A stretch of 64,000 bases of DNA. It comes from Falciphora oryzae (taxonomy: Eukaryota > Ascomycota > Sordariomycetes > Magnaporthales > Magnaporthaceae). The stretch spans positions 252,993-316,992 of the forward strand of contig JNVV01000031.1 of assembly GCA_000733355.1 (NCBI GenBank), read 5' to 3'. Each line of letters opens with the position of its first letter. Positions within the stretch are counted from its first letter, which is position 1. This document shows, in pieces, positions 9,396-21,319 of the stretch. The notes below the pieces were generated by a model that saw only the letters and a program-made list of their open reading frames with translations, was not told the origin of the DNA and made no database searches. The translations under genes and the position numbers were made by a program.

Positions 9396-9978
9396 GAGGC
9401 ACAGCCCGGGCTCAGGGCGAGCCTAAAGGCCTAGTATCTGTTATAGGCTTGCTGTACGGCGGTGCTGAGCGAGGCAGTGTGCTTTTCCAAAAGTTTGGCG
9501 CCTGGTCAGAATCTCCATAGGGATCGATGCCGTTTAAAAGTGGGGGTTTAGCGGATCTCGTAGCCGCACACCGCCGTGTGTTTAGGGACTGAATCGGTGT
9601 TTGGCACCTTGTTTTTAGTGCGTCACGTGCGAGAAAAAGCTCTGTTCACCCCTAACGTGCGCATAAGAGTTGCCGTCTTTGGGCGCCAAAAAAAATCTCA
9701 ATTTGGTGCTACCGCAGCGCTGCTGGTTTAGCGCGTTTCCAGGCGACATCTCAGGAGCCCACAGGTGAGTTTTGCCCCGCGGGGCTCACATCCCACGCGG
9801 ATCCAGTTCATGGATGTTACGCGGATTTCACGCAGCCTTGAGACTAAGAGTGACACCGGGCTGATATTTACACCTATACCAGCCCCAGCACCTCGGGCAG
9901 TATCTGAATTAGGCCGCCATCAGCTGCGTCTTTCAGGTTCCCTAGGCGAGCCTAGTAAGAGCTCGTCTGATTGTCAAA
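9396..9978. promoter_or_regulatory. Divergent promoter region RPP40 / TRM11
   Basis: 583 bases separate the start codons of two divergently transcribed tRNA-processing genes. A CACGTG E-box-like word is present at about 9623-9628 (in gcgtCACGTGcg). I see no ORF. Shared control of the two genes is an inference from layout alone. Confidence 0.5.
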
Positions 9979-11795
9979 ATGGAATTCCTCCTACGCTTTG
10001 GCGGGGTCCACGAGACCTTCCGCCTCGCCGAGATCGAGGCCTTAGCCATCGTCGAGGGAGTGAAGATGGAAGTCGTCTCGTATGACCCAGATGTATGTCC
10101 AACACAGCGACAACCCAGCAAAAGCCGGACCCAGGCCTTTCGCTCTCCCCTTGCTGTCTTACAGTATATCTAAGCCGGGCCTATTCTTTACAACGGCAGC
10201 AACACCCGACCGACCCCTGACCCCCCTCTCTCCTGGCTCTACTAGTCCCCCTTCTGCATCCTCAAGATGGATTCCCCCGCCGCCGCGGCCGCCCTGATAC
10301 GGCGCTCGGTGCTGAGCCAGAGCATCCACGAGCTCTGGGGCCGCGGCGACACCTACGACGAGCTGCACGCCTCGGTGCGCGCCTCGTCGGCGCACCTGTG
10401 GCCGGCGCACGTCAAGGCCTCGTGGCGCTTCAGCGTCGACTCGTACCGCGGCGCGCGCACGCAGGACAAGATCGTCGACATCATCAACACCTTCTCCTAC
10501 CTGCCGCTCGAGGGCCCCATCCGCATGCGCGGCGCCGACACGGAGCTGGCCGTGTTCGAGCACTGGGCCGACGCCGCCGTGCCGCTGGGGCTTGAGCGGC
10601 CCGAGCGCCTGTACCTGGGGCGGGTCCTCGCCGTGAGCCCGCGCGCCGACCTGCTCGGCCGCTTCGACCTCAAGAAGCGCCGCTACATCAGCACCACCAG
10701 CATGGACAGCGAGCTGGCCCTCGTGACGGCCAATGTCGCCCTCGCCGCCCCCGGCCGCCTCTTCTACGACCCCTTCGTCGGCACCGGCAGCTTCCCCGTC
10801 GCCGCCGCCCAGTGGGGCGCCCTCGCCTGGGGCAGCGACATCGACGGCCGCGCCGTGCGCGGCGACGAGGGCGGCGACGACGGAAAGACGCTGCGGGGGA
10901 ACTTTGCGCAGTACGGCCTGCTGGCCGGCCTTGCCGACTCGTTTAGTGCCGATATAACCAACTCGCCCATCAGGCGGTGCCCCCTGGGAAGCGCCGGCGC
11001 CGGCGCTAGGTGGAACAGGCGATGGCTGGACGGCATCGTCTGCGATCCGCCGTACGGTGTGCGTGAGGGGTTGCGGGTGCTCGGGGTCCGCGATGACGAG
11101 AAGCAGGCACACGTCGTCAAGGCGGGCATGGAGATGTACAAGTGAGTCCCCTTTGCCGCTGCTGCTCTTCTCTCGTCCGTTCGCTTGATAACCGAGAGTC
11201 TAAAACTGATCTCTATCGGTTTTTTAAGGGACCTGGACTTCATCCCGCCTAAGAAGCCATATAGCTTCCTGGCCATGCTGGACGACCTGCTGACCTTCGC
11301 GGCCGAGACGCTGGTCGACGACGGTCGGCTCGCCTTCTGGATGCCGACTGCGAACGACGAGCTGCTGGAGCTTGCCGTGCCCACGCATCCCTGCATGGAG
11401 CTGGTGACGGTTTGTGTGCAGACCTTCAACAAGTGTATGTCTTGCCCTCCCCAACCCGCCTTTGAGGCAGCTTTGCCTGGCCTGCTTGACTTGATGAATT
11501 ACGCAGCCGAGGGCTTTCCCTCAGTCTGTCGGACTACTATTGGAGGGGACAAGTCCTAATGGGGGTCTTTTTTTTTTTTTTTTTTTTTTTACACACAGGG
11601 TCGAGACGCTTGATTGCATACCGCAGGATACCAGACGGCCAGGTCGACGCCGCGGCGCTGCGCGAGGCCTTGGAGAGGCGCGCGGCCAGAGAGAGTGAGG
11701 GCAAGACGGCAGACGAGCTGAACCCATTCAGGAGAGGCTACTTCACAAAGTTCAAAACAGACGACATCCAACGCACGCCGTCAGCGCCCCCCTGA
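9979..11795 (+). CDS. TRM11: tRNA (guanine-10-N2) methyltransferase Trm11
   Basis: Four exons, 9979-10092, 10246-11141, 11229-11434 and 11599-11795, join in phase to 470 residues, close to yeast (433) and human (463) Trm11. The N-terminal MEFLLRFGGVHETFRLAEIEAL and the THUMP-like region precede the Rossmann methyltransferase. The SAM-binding DPFVGTGSF is at about residue 213 and the catalytic DPPYG at about residue 305. Trm11 with Trm112 makes N2-methylguanosine at position 10 of many cytosolic tRNAs. Donors are GTATGT, GTGAGT and GTATGT. Intron 3 contains an uninterrupted run of more than 20 T just before its CACACAG acceptor. Tail to tail with GID4. Confidence 0.93.
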
Positions 11796-12661
11796 GACTC
11801 GAAAGGCAACAATTCAACAGCAGCTCTCTTGACGTCGAGATCTTGTGGATCCCGACAAAAGTTGGGCAATGTAAACCCACGAGATATCGAGCATCATGGC
11901 AACTTTGACGATTGCTGCCTCATCAACAGTCGCGTCGGGGCCGAACCTCTGCTACCGTAGTCACCTTCGCCCTCGGGTGTATCTGACCGCCCAGGGAAGG
12001 CCGGCGTTGGGTACCTATAGCGAGCCCAACGAAGGGTGCGAGAGCAATTCTGACGCCCAGTGTTGAGACAAGACGGACAAGCCTAATTGTCCTATGTGAG
12101 AATTCGATGTTGCTGAGACCTCCCAATGCTATGTATTTCCAACAAGACCGAACGGAACCAGCCATCCTAGGCCTGGCTTTGATGATTGATAGAGGAAAAT
12201 GAGATGAAAGATTCCAATAGGAGCAGTGAGAAAAGGGGCAGAGAAAGGAGGGCGGCCGAAGCCAACACAACCGCCCGTAGAACACCCCCGCAAGAAGAAA
12301 AAAAACCAAAAATGTGATGTTGTTGCCGTTCTGATCCCCGAATATATCCAGTGCTGCAACCTCCGACCCAGCACCCATTCCTTTACGCCATGATCGTCTC
12401 GAATGCGCACGGCCCCAGGGCGGCCATGGAAGTGCTAGGGGCAGTCAAGGTCTGTTTTACGGTCCCTAGCACCCCATGAGTCGAATCGCGCCAGGGAGCC
12501 TCAACAGTGTCACCTCGTTGGTCCTCATCCTAGGCGGGGATCGGCGGCGTAGGTCTCGTACAGCATCATTCGCTCCCTCCCTCGAGTAGAGGTGGTCCTT
12601 GTTTCGCCCGGCTCATGATCGTAGTCGTCGTTTGTGTTTCTGTGGGAAATTATCCACCGCA
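11796..12661. other. Convergent intergenic region TRM11 / GID4
   Basis: 866 bases between two converging stop codons. Nothing recognisable is present. A minus-strand ORF of about 150 codons (11923-12378) has no family features and looks like chance. Confidence 0.5.
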
Positions 12662-14195
12662 TCACCGGAATTCAAGGGCACTGTAGCAACCCCTGTCTTC
12701 TACATGTTTGAGCTCAAGCTGCTGGAACCTATTTTCCTCGCGTATTAGAGTCGGAACTGAACCCAGAATCAGGCAAAGTCGGACCAGGCCGGCACAATGC
12801 CTCGAGGCAACTTACTTCTCGCTCTTGCTATGGAAGTAGATTCCGGTAACGTCGCCCCTTATCTGGTTGAAGCAGATGTAGTAGAAGCCTTCGAAGCTGG
12901 CACCGTTGATGGTGCGGACGCGGTGGTCGGGCACGAGGAAGTGCTCCTTCCAGCGCATGAAGATGTGCTCGCGCTGCGCAACATCCTTGATGACGGCGCC
13001 AGCGCCGCCCTTCTTCGCAGCCTTTGCCAGCGGCCGGAAGGCGGCAAACTTGGACCAGTGTGTCAAGTCTGTCTTGTCATTAGCACCCCAGGACTCGTTC
13101 TTGGTGATGAACGAGTACTTTGAACCGATTATCTCTCCCTCAAAGTATGTCGTCAGCGTCGGGTGGTCTTCGGTCAAGCCTAGCGTTTGGTGGGCCCTCT
13201 ACGTCAGCAACTGTGTTCCCGAGGCACAACCCACAATCCCCACGCTGGAGAGAAGTCTAATCGGCGATGTCTGTGTTACCTTGAATGCGCAGGTACCCGC
13301 AGAGGAATGACTCCCTCAGGTCCACGTGCTTGATCTCGACTTGTACGTCATAAACTTGACGCTCGGACTGCTGAGTCCCGTAGAACTTGCTGCCCGGGCG
13401 CAGGTATGAAGACGGCGTTGTCGGGATAATCTGTGCGGGGTGCGTCAAACGGTTAGCAAGAGGGTCGGGCCAGACGGGCCTGTGCGCTTCCCGCCGCATA
13501 GCCTGGCCTGCAGCAGCAGGAGACTGTGCGGCGAAGGGAATTGGGAACAGATGGGAGTTTCTCTGCAGAAGGTGCGCGCGTACTCTTAATTGGGAGAAGA
13601 CGTGTCCTGCTACCGAGCTGTCGTACTCCCAGTCAGTTCGCATATATTCATCGTCCCTGTGCTCGTCTTGCGCCCTTCGTCTTCCTCGTAGTGACCCGGG
13701 CGTGTCTGCAGCCCGCCGCCTCCTCGAGCTGGAGCCGGAGGACCGCGAGGCCAGCACACCGTCCTGGTGTCGCGGTGCGCCCCCAACGGCCATGGCGACA
13801 TCGTCGTCGACGGCGCCGTCTAGCCTCGCCATGTCTTCTTGTAGCTGGTCGGCGGCTTTGAGCGCATCGTCATCCTCCTCGGTCGTCATGGAGGTCTCAA
13901 CGGTCTCCTCGCGGCTAAGTGACGGTGAGGGCCCATCCACATCGCTGCTCGAGGTCGGGCGGGACACGGGGGACCGGGGTGACTCGAGTGATCCGGGCGA
14001 CTCGGCGGCGAGCAGCGAAGAGGACACTGGGAGGCCGACTATGACCTGCGAAGTGCTGCTGCTGTAGGGCGGTGGTGGAAGGGGGTGCCAGCTTGAGGGT
14101 GACGGAGGCTGCGTGTCTTGCTGGTCATCGGGACACGTCGATGTGAAGGGATGCGGGCGAGTGTCAGGGGTGTGGGAGGATGAGGGCGTGGGCAT
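12662..14195 (-). CDS. GID4: GID ubiquitin ligase substrate receptor Gid4/Vid24
   Basis: Exons 13280-14195, 12816-13179 and 12662-12728 join in phase to 448 residues. The last exon is only 67 nt and supplies the family ending FQQLELKHVED ... ALEFR, so reading through the GTAAGT at 12815 would truncate the protein. Residues about 260-448 form the Gid4 beta-barrel: SSYLRPGSKFYGTQQ, QVEIKHVDLRESFLCGYL, HPTLTTYFEGEIIG, then MRWKEHFLVPDHRVRTING. Gid4 binds proline-type N-degrons and hands gluconeogenic enzymes to the GID E3 ligase. The first ~240 residues are Ser/Pro-rich, acidic in places and low complexity, as in other filamentous fungi. The first true ATG (14195) was chosen over an upstream TTG. 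Confidence 0.92.
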
Positions 14196-16591
14196 GGCTG
14201 CCAATCGAGACGTCGCCGGCAGGAGGGCGTCGAGGGGGGAAAGGGCTTTCGAGATCCGGCTAGAGTGTCGCCACCGGCAGGGCGGAAATTATTCTAACGC
14301 GGAGGCTCCCTCCGAGCTGGGGTGGACGTCTGGGGTGCTGAAGCGAATCGGGGCGGGCCGCAGTGGCTCGAGATCGATACAGCCAGCGGCTTCTGATGCC
14401 GGGCTCAATCGGTGGGCGGCTCGATATGATGTCGCCGCTGGCGTGGTCGGGGCTTTGGCAGCGCAGCGAAAGGCGTCAATGAGATCTGACGGATTCGGCA
14501 GCGGTCTCCCGAAACACCAGGGTCGGGGCTCGGGCGGCAAATCAAATCGGCACGAGGGCGACAGCGTCGAGAGGGCACGGATATTAGCAGCCCAAAGGGA
14601 GGGGTGCGGCGGTCTTTGTCTTTCGCAGGTGGCTTTTTCGAATCGGCACAATCGCGTCAATTAGCATGGATGGATTGGGGCGGCCAAGCGCGATGACGGG
14701 GCTCTGGGGCGGTGATTTGATGGCGTCCAAAGAGAACGGCGGGTGCTGCGTGACATACGGTGGCCCCCAGACGAGCCGATCAGACTAGAGCCAGTTGGGC
14801 CGTGCGATAACGAGCACGTGCGACGTTCTACTGGTCGGTTTATCTGGTCGTTGCTCGTCGTCTTTTCTTGTCCTGTTTTCTTCCCCTTTTTCTGGTTCGC
14901 CGTGGCGGGCTATTTTCTGCAGGTGATTGAATCAATCGGGCTCAAGCTGTCGGCGATGGGCAGCAGCTCGAGACAGGGGGGTCCAGATGGAATGGCGCGC
15001 AATTGGCCCGGGGCATGCGACAAGCCAACGGCTCAAGCACAGTAGAAATACGAGTGGCGAAGTTGCGGGAGGAGAAGAGGGAGGTGCCAAAATCAGGTAT
15101 AAATAGGTAAGGATAATGAGGACGTGTTATCAACAGCAGGTAAACGATTTGTAGGTTCGAGGCACGATAGATGACGATGAAGACTAGGCGGTCGGGGAGG
15201 ACAAACGTCGGGTGGAATAAGAAGCAAGTGATGCTGGGCAACGGCGTTGGGTCCCTGGCATCCACACACTTCGTGGGGACGGGAGGAGGTGGGGAGGATT
15301 CCAAGCCACCAGAGCTAGCCTTCCACTTCCAACGTCGTGGATCGGGCAAAGCCTTCGGGTGCAAGCTGAGACGCATTGAATGATAGCGTGGGCCATTCGT
15401 TGTTAGGCAGGGGACGCCATCCATTGCGGCATCGCTGCTGAAAACGGCACTTTGGTACGAACGTTTTCAATCTCCTACAACTGACTTCCCCCCCAAATCT
15501 AACATGCTCACAATCCCCAAACTCGCAATATCCATCACACCCATTGGGTCGCTGCACCCTCTGCCTTACCGCCTCTCCAAGGACCAACCTCGTTGCCTCA
15601 AACCGGAAGGTGGCCGGGCACAGCTGCAGTCTGCACTTTTCTCGCTTGTTTTGGAGCACGGCTGGCCACACGTGTGTCCGCCCCCAGCTGAGCACCTACC
15701 CAGCCCAGCCCCTGGGTATCGCTATCTTGACTAGACCGCCGTGGAGCCAGGGGTTTTCTTTCGTCAATGTTCTAGAATCTCCTACTCCCTAATTAGGCCC
15801 GCTATCGCTCAACCGTCGCTTGTCGTCATTGTCGCGACAAAAGCAAGCGAACGAGCCTATGTGGAAAGAGTCGAACAAAGCGGCGCCACGCAGATCTTGG
15901 TGCAAAAAAGCCCAGACTGCTCGACCAGCCGGAAACCGACGGATGGCAGCCAGGACCCCTGTAATCGATCTGAGTCCCGCCCTCGTGCATGGCAACCTCA
16001 ACCCTGCCAGCTGCGTGAGCTCCCTATTTCTGTACTAGCCATTGAAGAGCATATCGTAACAAGTCGGCGAATCCCAATTCTCAAACACGTCATGGCTTGT
16101 TTCCAGAAGCCAGGCAGATTTTGTGGGATTATATGATGTGTCGTGCGTGTTTGTGCATTCCGGATCATGGGGCGGGAAGACGGGAGAAGGGAAAAAAAAA
16201 AAAAGACTGCCCATAGTCGGTACCAAACACCCTGAACACCCTGACGCGACTTTGAGCTGGCTTTCGTATTCAAGACGATGGCCCGAGCTAGCCTCGGTCA
16301 GCTGCCTTGCCTCGCTATCTTCCAAGTGTCTCTATCTGGTAACTACCTAATTGCCAGCACAAGAGAGACATTTGTGCTTCCACCCCTCGACTCGCAGAGT
16401 GCGAAACTCTTCGAAGATCTCAGTTCAGCACTGTTGGTCGTTGGGATTCAATAAAGGCCACACATACGCTGATTGCGTGTCTGCGCCGGTATCTCACCGC
16501 TGTTTCCTTTGCCGCCCGTGGTTAAGAAAGAGGGTATCGCAAAAACCACGCCATGCGAGGTTAATGTGTCTCCACACAAGTGCGCAAGCCT
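14196..16591. other. Intergenic 2.4 kb between GID4 and mago genes
   Basis: Contains the upstream region of GID4 (14196 onward). A TATAAATA word lies near 15098. There are poly-A and poly-C runs (15489-15495, 16192-16204). Several ORFs of 70-160 codons on both strands lack any family signature. A long 5' leader or a non-coding RNA cannot be excluded. Confidence 0.45.
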
Positions 16592-17490
16592 TCAGGATAT
16601 AGGCTTAATCTTGAAATGGAGGGCGATAAGGCTGAAGACAAGCGCCTTCAGGTCCTGCACAAGGTAGTAAAATACCCTCAACCCCTCGGGGTCCGCGGAC
16701 TCGTTGACGTCGACGAGCGACCCGATTTTGGCAGTCTATAAATCGTATCAGTCACTATCGCTTCGGCGGCGGCAGCAAGCGGCACGGTGCGATGCCAGAG
16801 TCTCGACACATACCTCAAAAGATATATGGTCGTTTCCGATCTTGATCTCCAGCTCCTGCTTGCCGTCCTTGTTCTTGGGCGGCCACTTCTTGTCATCTTC
16901 CCTATACAGCTGTCGGATCAGTAACAATGTTACCTCCGGCCCACGCACGCGCGCGGGGAGCCGTGACATGCTGAAGTGGCGCGAGGGGCCGTGCTCACTT
17001 GAGGATCTCACTGAGCTTGACAATCCTCTTGATCTCTTCGACAACGAGAGAGCTGACGCTCACTAGGGGGAGAAGGAACGTCACTGTCAGTGTGCTTCAC
17101 CCCTAAAGAGACATGCGACCACCAATAGCGCCGCCACCGAGAATCCATAGCCGAAGCGACAACATACTCTCTTTCCTGATCAAGCTGTCGTTCCGGTAGT
17201 TCGAGTTATTTGCATAGCGGGCAATCGCGCTTCTTCCGTCGCCAACAACCCTGAAGTCAAACTCTAGCGTAAAGGTTTAGAGCCTGTCGAGACGAGATGG
17301 GCGGTGCGCCGGGGGGAAGGAGGGCTTGTCAGATAGTCGTACCCAGAAACTCGTGGCCGAAGCGGCCAGAGTGGCCAGAGCTTTGAAATCAAGCAGTAAG
17401 TCAGTAAGCGGCAGCTTTGCGCGGGTAGAGAATCTGGACGTGGGGCACCAACTAGTAGCGCAAGTAAAATTGCTCGTTGCTGGAAGACAT
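16592..17490 (-). CDS. mago: Mago nashi, exon junction complex core
   Basis: Six exons, 17453-17490, 17343-17380, 17168-17263, 16999-17062, 16814-16901 and 16592-16735, join in phase to 155 residues, the usual length. The sequence opens [20 protein letters not shown] and continues [29 protein letters not shown] block, [15 protein letters not shown] and [16 protein letters not shown], ending HFKIKPIS. Mago with Y14 (RBM8A) clamps eIF4A3 onto spliced mRNA about 24 nt upstream of junctions. All five introns have GT-AG ends. The first two exons are only 38 nt each, so ORF-based annotation would miss the gene. Head to head with SEC26. Confidence 0.95.
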
Positions 17491-18175
17491 CTCGCCGTGA
17501 CGTGTTGAGGGTGTCGCGTCTTTGGGCGTTCACGCAAGCTTCCCCAAGCAATTGACTGGGATATTCCAGTAGGTGGGGCAGGAGAAGGCCGACGGGCTGG
17601 AGCACCCACAAACCAGGCCCGCGGCAGCAGCAGGAGCAGGCGGGATGGAGGGGAAGTGTGGGTCTCTCCTGCCTAGTGGGGCACTCAATTCAGCTGTGGG
17701 AGCTTTGGGAACACGAGCGGAAAGGGGTTTTTCCTTGCCGTGGGTTTTGGCAGCGAAGTACCCGTCGCAACTGGGGCCACCCAGAAGCTACTTATCCTTG
17801 CACGTGACGGCCCTCCGCTTGCTGCCACTTGTCCCACCGCGATGCGCAAAAGGAGGCCCCATAGCAGCGCTGGCCAGATCTCCTGGACTCAGTTGGTGAG
17901 ACGATCCATTTATCCAACAGCATAGCTGCCACCACCAAGACTGGGTAATGCCAGGCCTGCCGCTCCCGCTCTACCTGTGCAAGAAGCTAACTGGGATTCT
18001 GGCGGTGGTCGCGTTGTCACGCAATTGAGTCTTGTCTGCGACAGCGCCGGGAAAAGGAGGAGCTTCCTCGCCAGCCCTCCACCGCATATTTGAGAAACCC
18101 CCAATATCTCGACCCTCGCCGGCTTCGCAACATACCTCCCGTGGCCTAGGCTAGCCGCCTACCCTGTTGCCCAAG
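17491..18175. promoter_or_regulatory. Divergent promoter region mago / SEC26
   Basis: 685 bases between two divergent start codons, rich in CT and CA words near the SEC26 start. An ORF at 17573-17899 reads across it without family features and is not supported. Confidence 0.45.
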
Positions 18176-21100
18176 ATGTCGGGCTTCCTCGAGAACGCGT
18201 ACAGCTTGGTGCACCAGGATAATGCCGCTGACGTGCCCTCGCTTAACGACCTGCGCACGCAGCTGGAGAAAGGCACCGACGAGAGCAAGGTCGACACCAT
18301 GAAGCGCATCCTGACCGTCATGCTCAACGGCGACCCCATGCCGTCCCTGCTCATGCACATCATCCGCTTCGTCATGCCCTCCAAGTCCAAGCCGCTGAAG
18401 AAGCTGCTGTACTTCTACTACGAGATCTGTCCCAAGCTGGACGCCCAGGGGAAGCTGAAGCAGGAGATGATTTTGGTCTGGTAAGGCTCACCGCGCAACT
18501 GGGGGCTGCATATGCCCTGCAGCCATGCAGCCTATCTCTGTGGGCCGCTACTAACCCGGCCGTGGCGCCTCTCAGCAACGGCATCCGTAACGACCTGCAA
18601 CACCCCAACGAATACATCCGAGGCAACACGCTCCGCTTCCTGTGCAAGCTGCGGGAAGCCGAGCTCATCGAACCTCTTCTCTCCTCCGCCAGGTCGTGCC
18701 TCGAGCACAGGCACGCATACGTGCGCAAGAACGCCGTCTTCGCCATCTCCTCCATCTACCAACACTCGCCCTCCCTCATCCCCGACGCCGCAGAACTGAT
18801 CTCCACTTTCCTCGAGGGCGAGAGCGACCCGACCTGTAAGAGGAATGCTTTCGCCGCCCTGTCGGCCATAAACCACGATGCTGCTCTTGCCTACCTCAGC
18901 ACTGTCTTCGACGGTATCCCCAACGCCGAGGAGCTTTTGCAACTGGTGGAGCTGGAGTTCATCAGGAAAGATGCTGTCCAGAACTCTCAGAACAAGGTAG
19001 GAGAGGACGCCGTACACCAGGACCTGGGACGGTCTTCGTTGGGAGATAATTCTGACATGCGCAGGCCCGGTATCTTCGATTAATCTTCGACCTTCTGGAA
19101 GCTGGCGCTTCCACCGTCGTTTACGAGGCTGCCTCATCTTTGACGGCGCTCACCAGCAACCCCGTCGCCGTCAAGGCCGCCGCCACCAAGTTCATCGAGC
19201 TCAGTATTAAGGAGGCAGACAACAATGTCAAACTTATTGTGCTGGATCGTGTGGACAAGCTGAGGAAGAACAACGACGGCATTCTGGACGACCTCGTCAT
19301 GGAGATCCTACGTGTCCTGTCCAGCCCCGACATCGACGTACGAAGAAAAGCTCTTGGTATCGCGCTGGACATGGTTTCGAGCAAGAACGTCGAGGAGGTC
19401 GTGCTGCTGCTTAAGAAGGAACTGTCCAAGACTGTCGACCAGGAGTACGAGAAGAACACCGAGTACCGCCAGCTCCTGATCCACTCGATCCACCAGTGTG
19501 CCATCAAGTTCTCAGAGGTTGCCGCCAGCGTGGTCGAGCTTCTAATGGACTTCATCGCCGACTTCAACAACGCCTCCGCCGTCGACGTCATCAACTTCGT
19601 CAAGGAGGTGGTGGAGAAGTTCCCCAAGCTCCGCCCTTCGATCGTCGCGAGGCTCGTCGACACCCTGGCCGAGGTTCGCGCTGGCAAGATCTACCGTGGC
19701 ATCCTCTGGATTATCGGAGAGTACTCGCTAGAGGATAAGGACATTAGGGATGCCTGGAAGAGGATCCGCGCGAGCCTGGGAGAGATACCTATTCTGGCAT
19801 CAGAGCAGAGGTTGCTGGATAACGTCGACGGAGAAGAGGAGAAGGACAAGGACCAAGTCAACGGCCACAGCAAAGCCGCCGCCCCAACGGGCTCGAGGAA
19901 AGTGCTGGCCGATGGCACGTACGCGACCGAGACGGCTCTGACCAGCCAATCTGCGGCCGCCGCGAAGCTCGAGGCGGTCAAGGCGGCGCAGAAGCCGCCG
20001 CTGCGTCAACTTATCCTGGATGGCGACTACTACCTGGCGACCGTGCTCTCGGGGACATTAGCTAAGCTGGTCATGCGCCATTCGGAGATCTCGTCCAGCC
20101 ATGAACGCACCAACTCGCTGCGGGCTGAGGCCATGCTGATCATGATCTCCATCATCCGCGTAGGCCAGTCGCAGTTCGTCAAGGCGCCGATCGACGAGGA
20201 CTCGGTCGACCGGATAATGAGCTGTGTGCGCAGTCTGGCTGAGTTCTCGCAGCGCAAGGAGCTTGAGAAGGTGTACCTCGAGGACAGCAAGAAGGCTTTC
20301 CGTGCTATGGTGGCGGTTGAGGAGAAGAAGCGGGCGGCAAAGGAGGCGGTGGAGCGGGCCAAGACGGCCGTCCAGGTTGACGACGTCGTCTCCATTCGGC
20401 AACTCAGCAAGAAGAACGCGGGCGACGGGGCCGATATGGTCGAGATGGACCTGGAGCGCGCCACGAGCGGAGACGCGAGTGCAACCGAGGATCTCAGCAG
20501 CAAGTTAAGCCGAGTCGTGCAGCTTACGGGCTTCTCAGACCCCGTGTATGCCGAGGCATACGTCAAGGTGCACCAGTTCGACATTGTGCTGGATGTTCTG
20601 CTGGTCAACCAGACTACGGAGACGCTGCAGAACCTGTCGGTCGAGTTCGCTACCCTGGGAGACCTCAAGGTGGTGGAGCGGCCGACGACGCAGAACCTGG
20701 GCCCACACGACTTCCACAACGTGCAATGCACCATCAAGGTCTCGTCGACAGATACGGGCGTCATCTTCGGCAACGTCGTGTACGACGGGGCGCACAGCAC
20801 CGACACAAACGTCGTCATATTGAGCGACGTCCACGTTGACATCATGGACTACATCCAGCCTGCCACGTGCACCGAGACGCAGTTCAGGACCATGTGGACC
20901 GAGTTCGAATGGGAGAACAAGGTCAACATCAACAGCAAAGTCAAGACGCTTAGGGGCTTCCTTGACGAGCTGATGCGTGCCACCAACATGAACTGCCTGA
21001 CCCCCGAGGCCGGACTCAAGGGCGACTGCCAGTTCCTGAGCGCGAACCTGTACGCCAGGAGCGTGTTCGGTATGTATTACTGGAGATTCTTTTGCGCATT

Positions 21101-21319
21101 TGCTCCCCACCTCTTGCACCCCAAACCAAATCCCACAGACAAGTTGTGGCTGACATTCTGTTTGTTTCAGGCGAGGATGCGCTAGCCAACCTGAGCATCG
21201 AGAAGGAGGGCGACGACGGACCTATCACGGGCTTTGTCCGGATACGCAGCCGCTCACAGGGGCTGGCTCTCAGTCTAGGTTCCCTGAAGGGACTGAACAA
21301 GATCGGAACGACTTCTTGA
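18176..21319 (+). CDS. SEC26: Coatomer subunit beta (beta-COP)
   Basis: Exons 18176-18480, 18576-18996, 19065-21069 and 21171-21319 join in phase to 959 residues (yeast Sec26 is 973). The N-terminal HEAT/adaptin repeats carry the beta-COP blocks [21 protein letters not shown], [17 protein letters not shown] and [14 protein letters not shown]. An acidic/Lys-rich hinge follows near residues 500-520. The appendage domain begins near residue 660, and the C-terminus ends [19 protein letters not shown]. Beta-COP is part of the COPI coat for Golgi-to-ER vesicles. Start by the ATG at 18176, as the upstream in-frame codon is not ATG. The last intron (101 nt) is required: reading through it ends in a shifted tail at 21185. 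Confidence 0.96.

Noticed and set aside
10159..11112. 317-codon minus-strand ORF
   Set aside because: Antisense shadow of the GC-rich TRM11 exon 2; Ala/Gly/Val-rich with no family features.
20030..20845. 271-codon minus-strand ORF
   Set aside because: Antisense of the SEC26 coding sequence, Ser/Thr-rich as expected for the reverse of biased codons.
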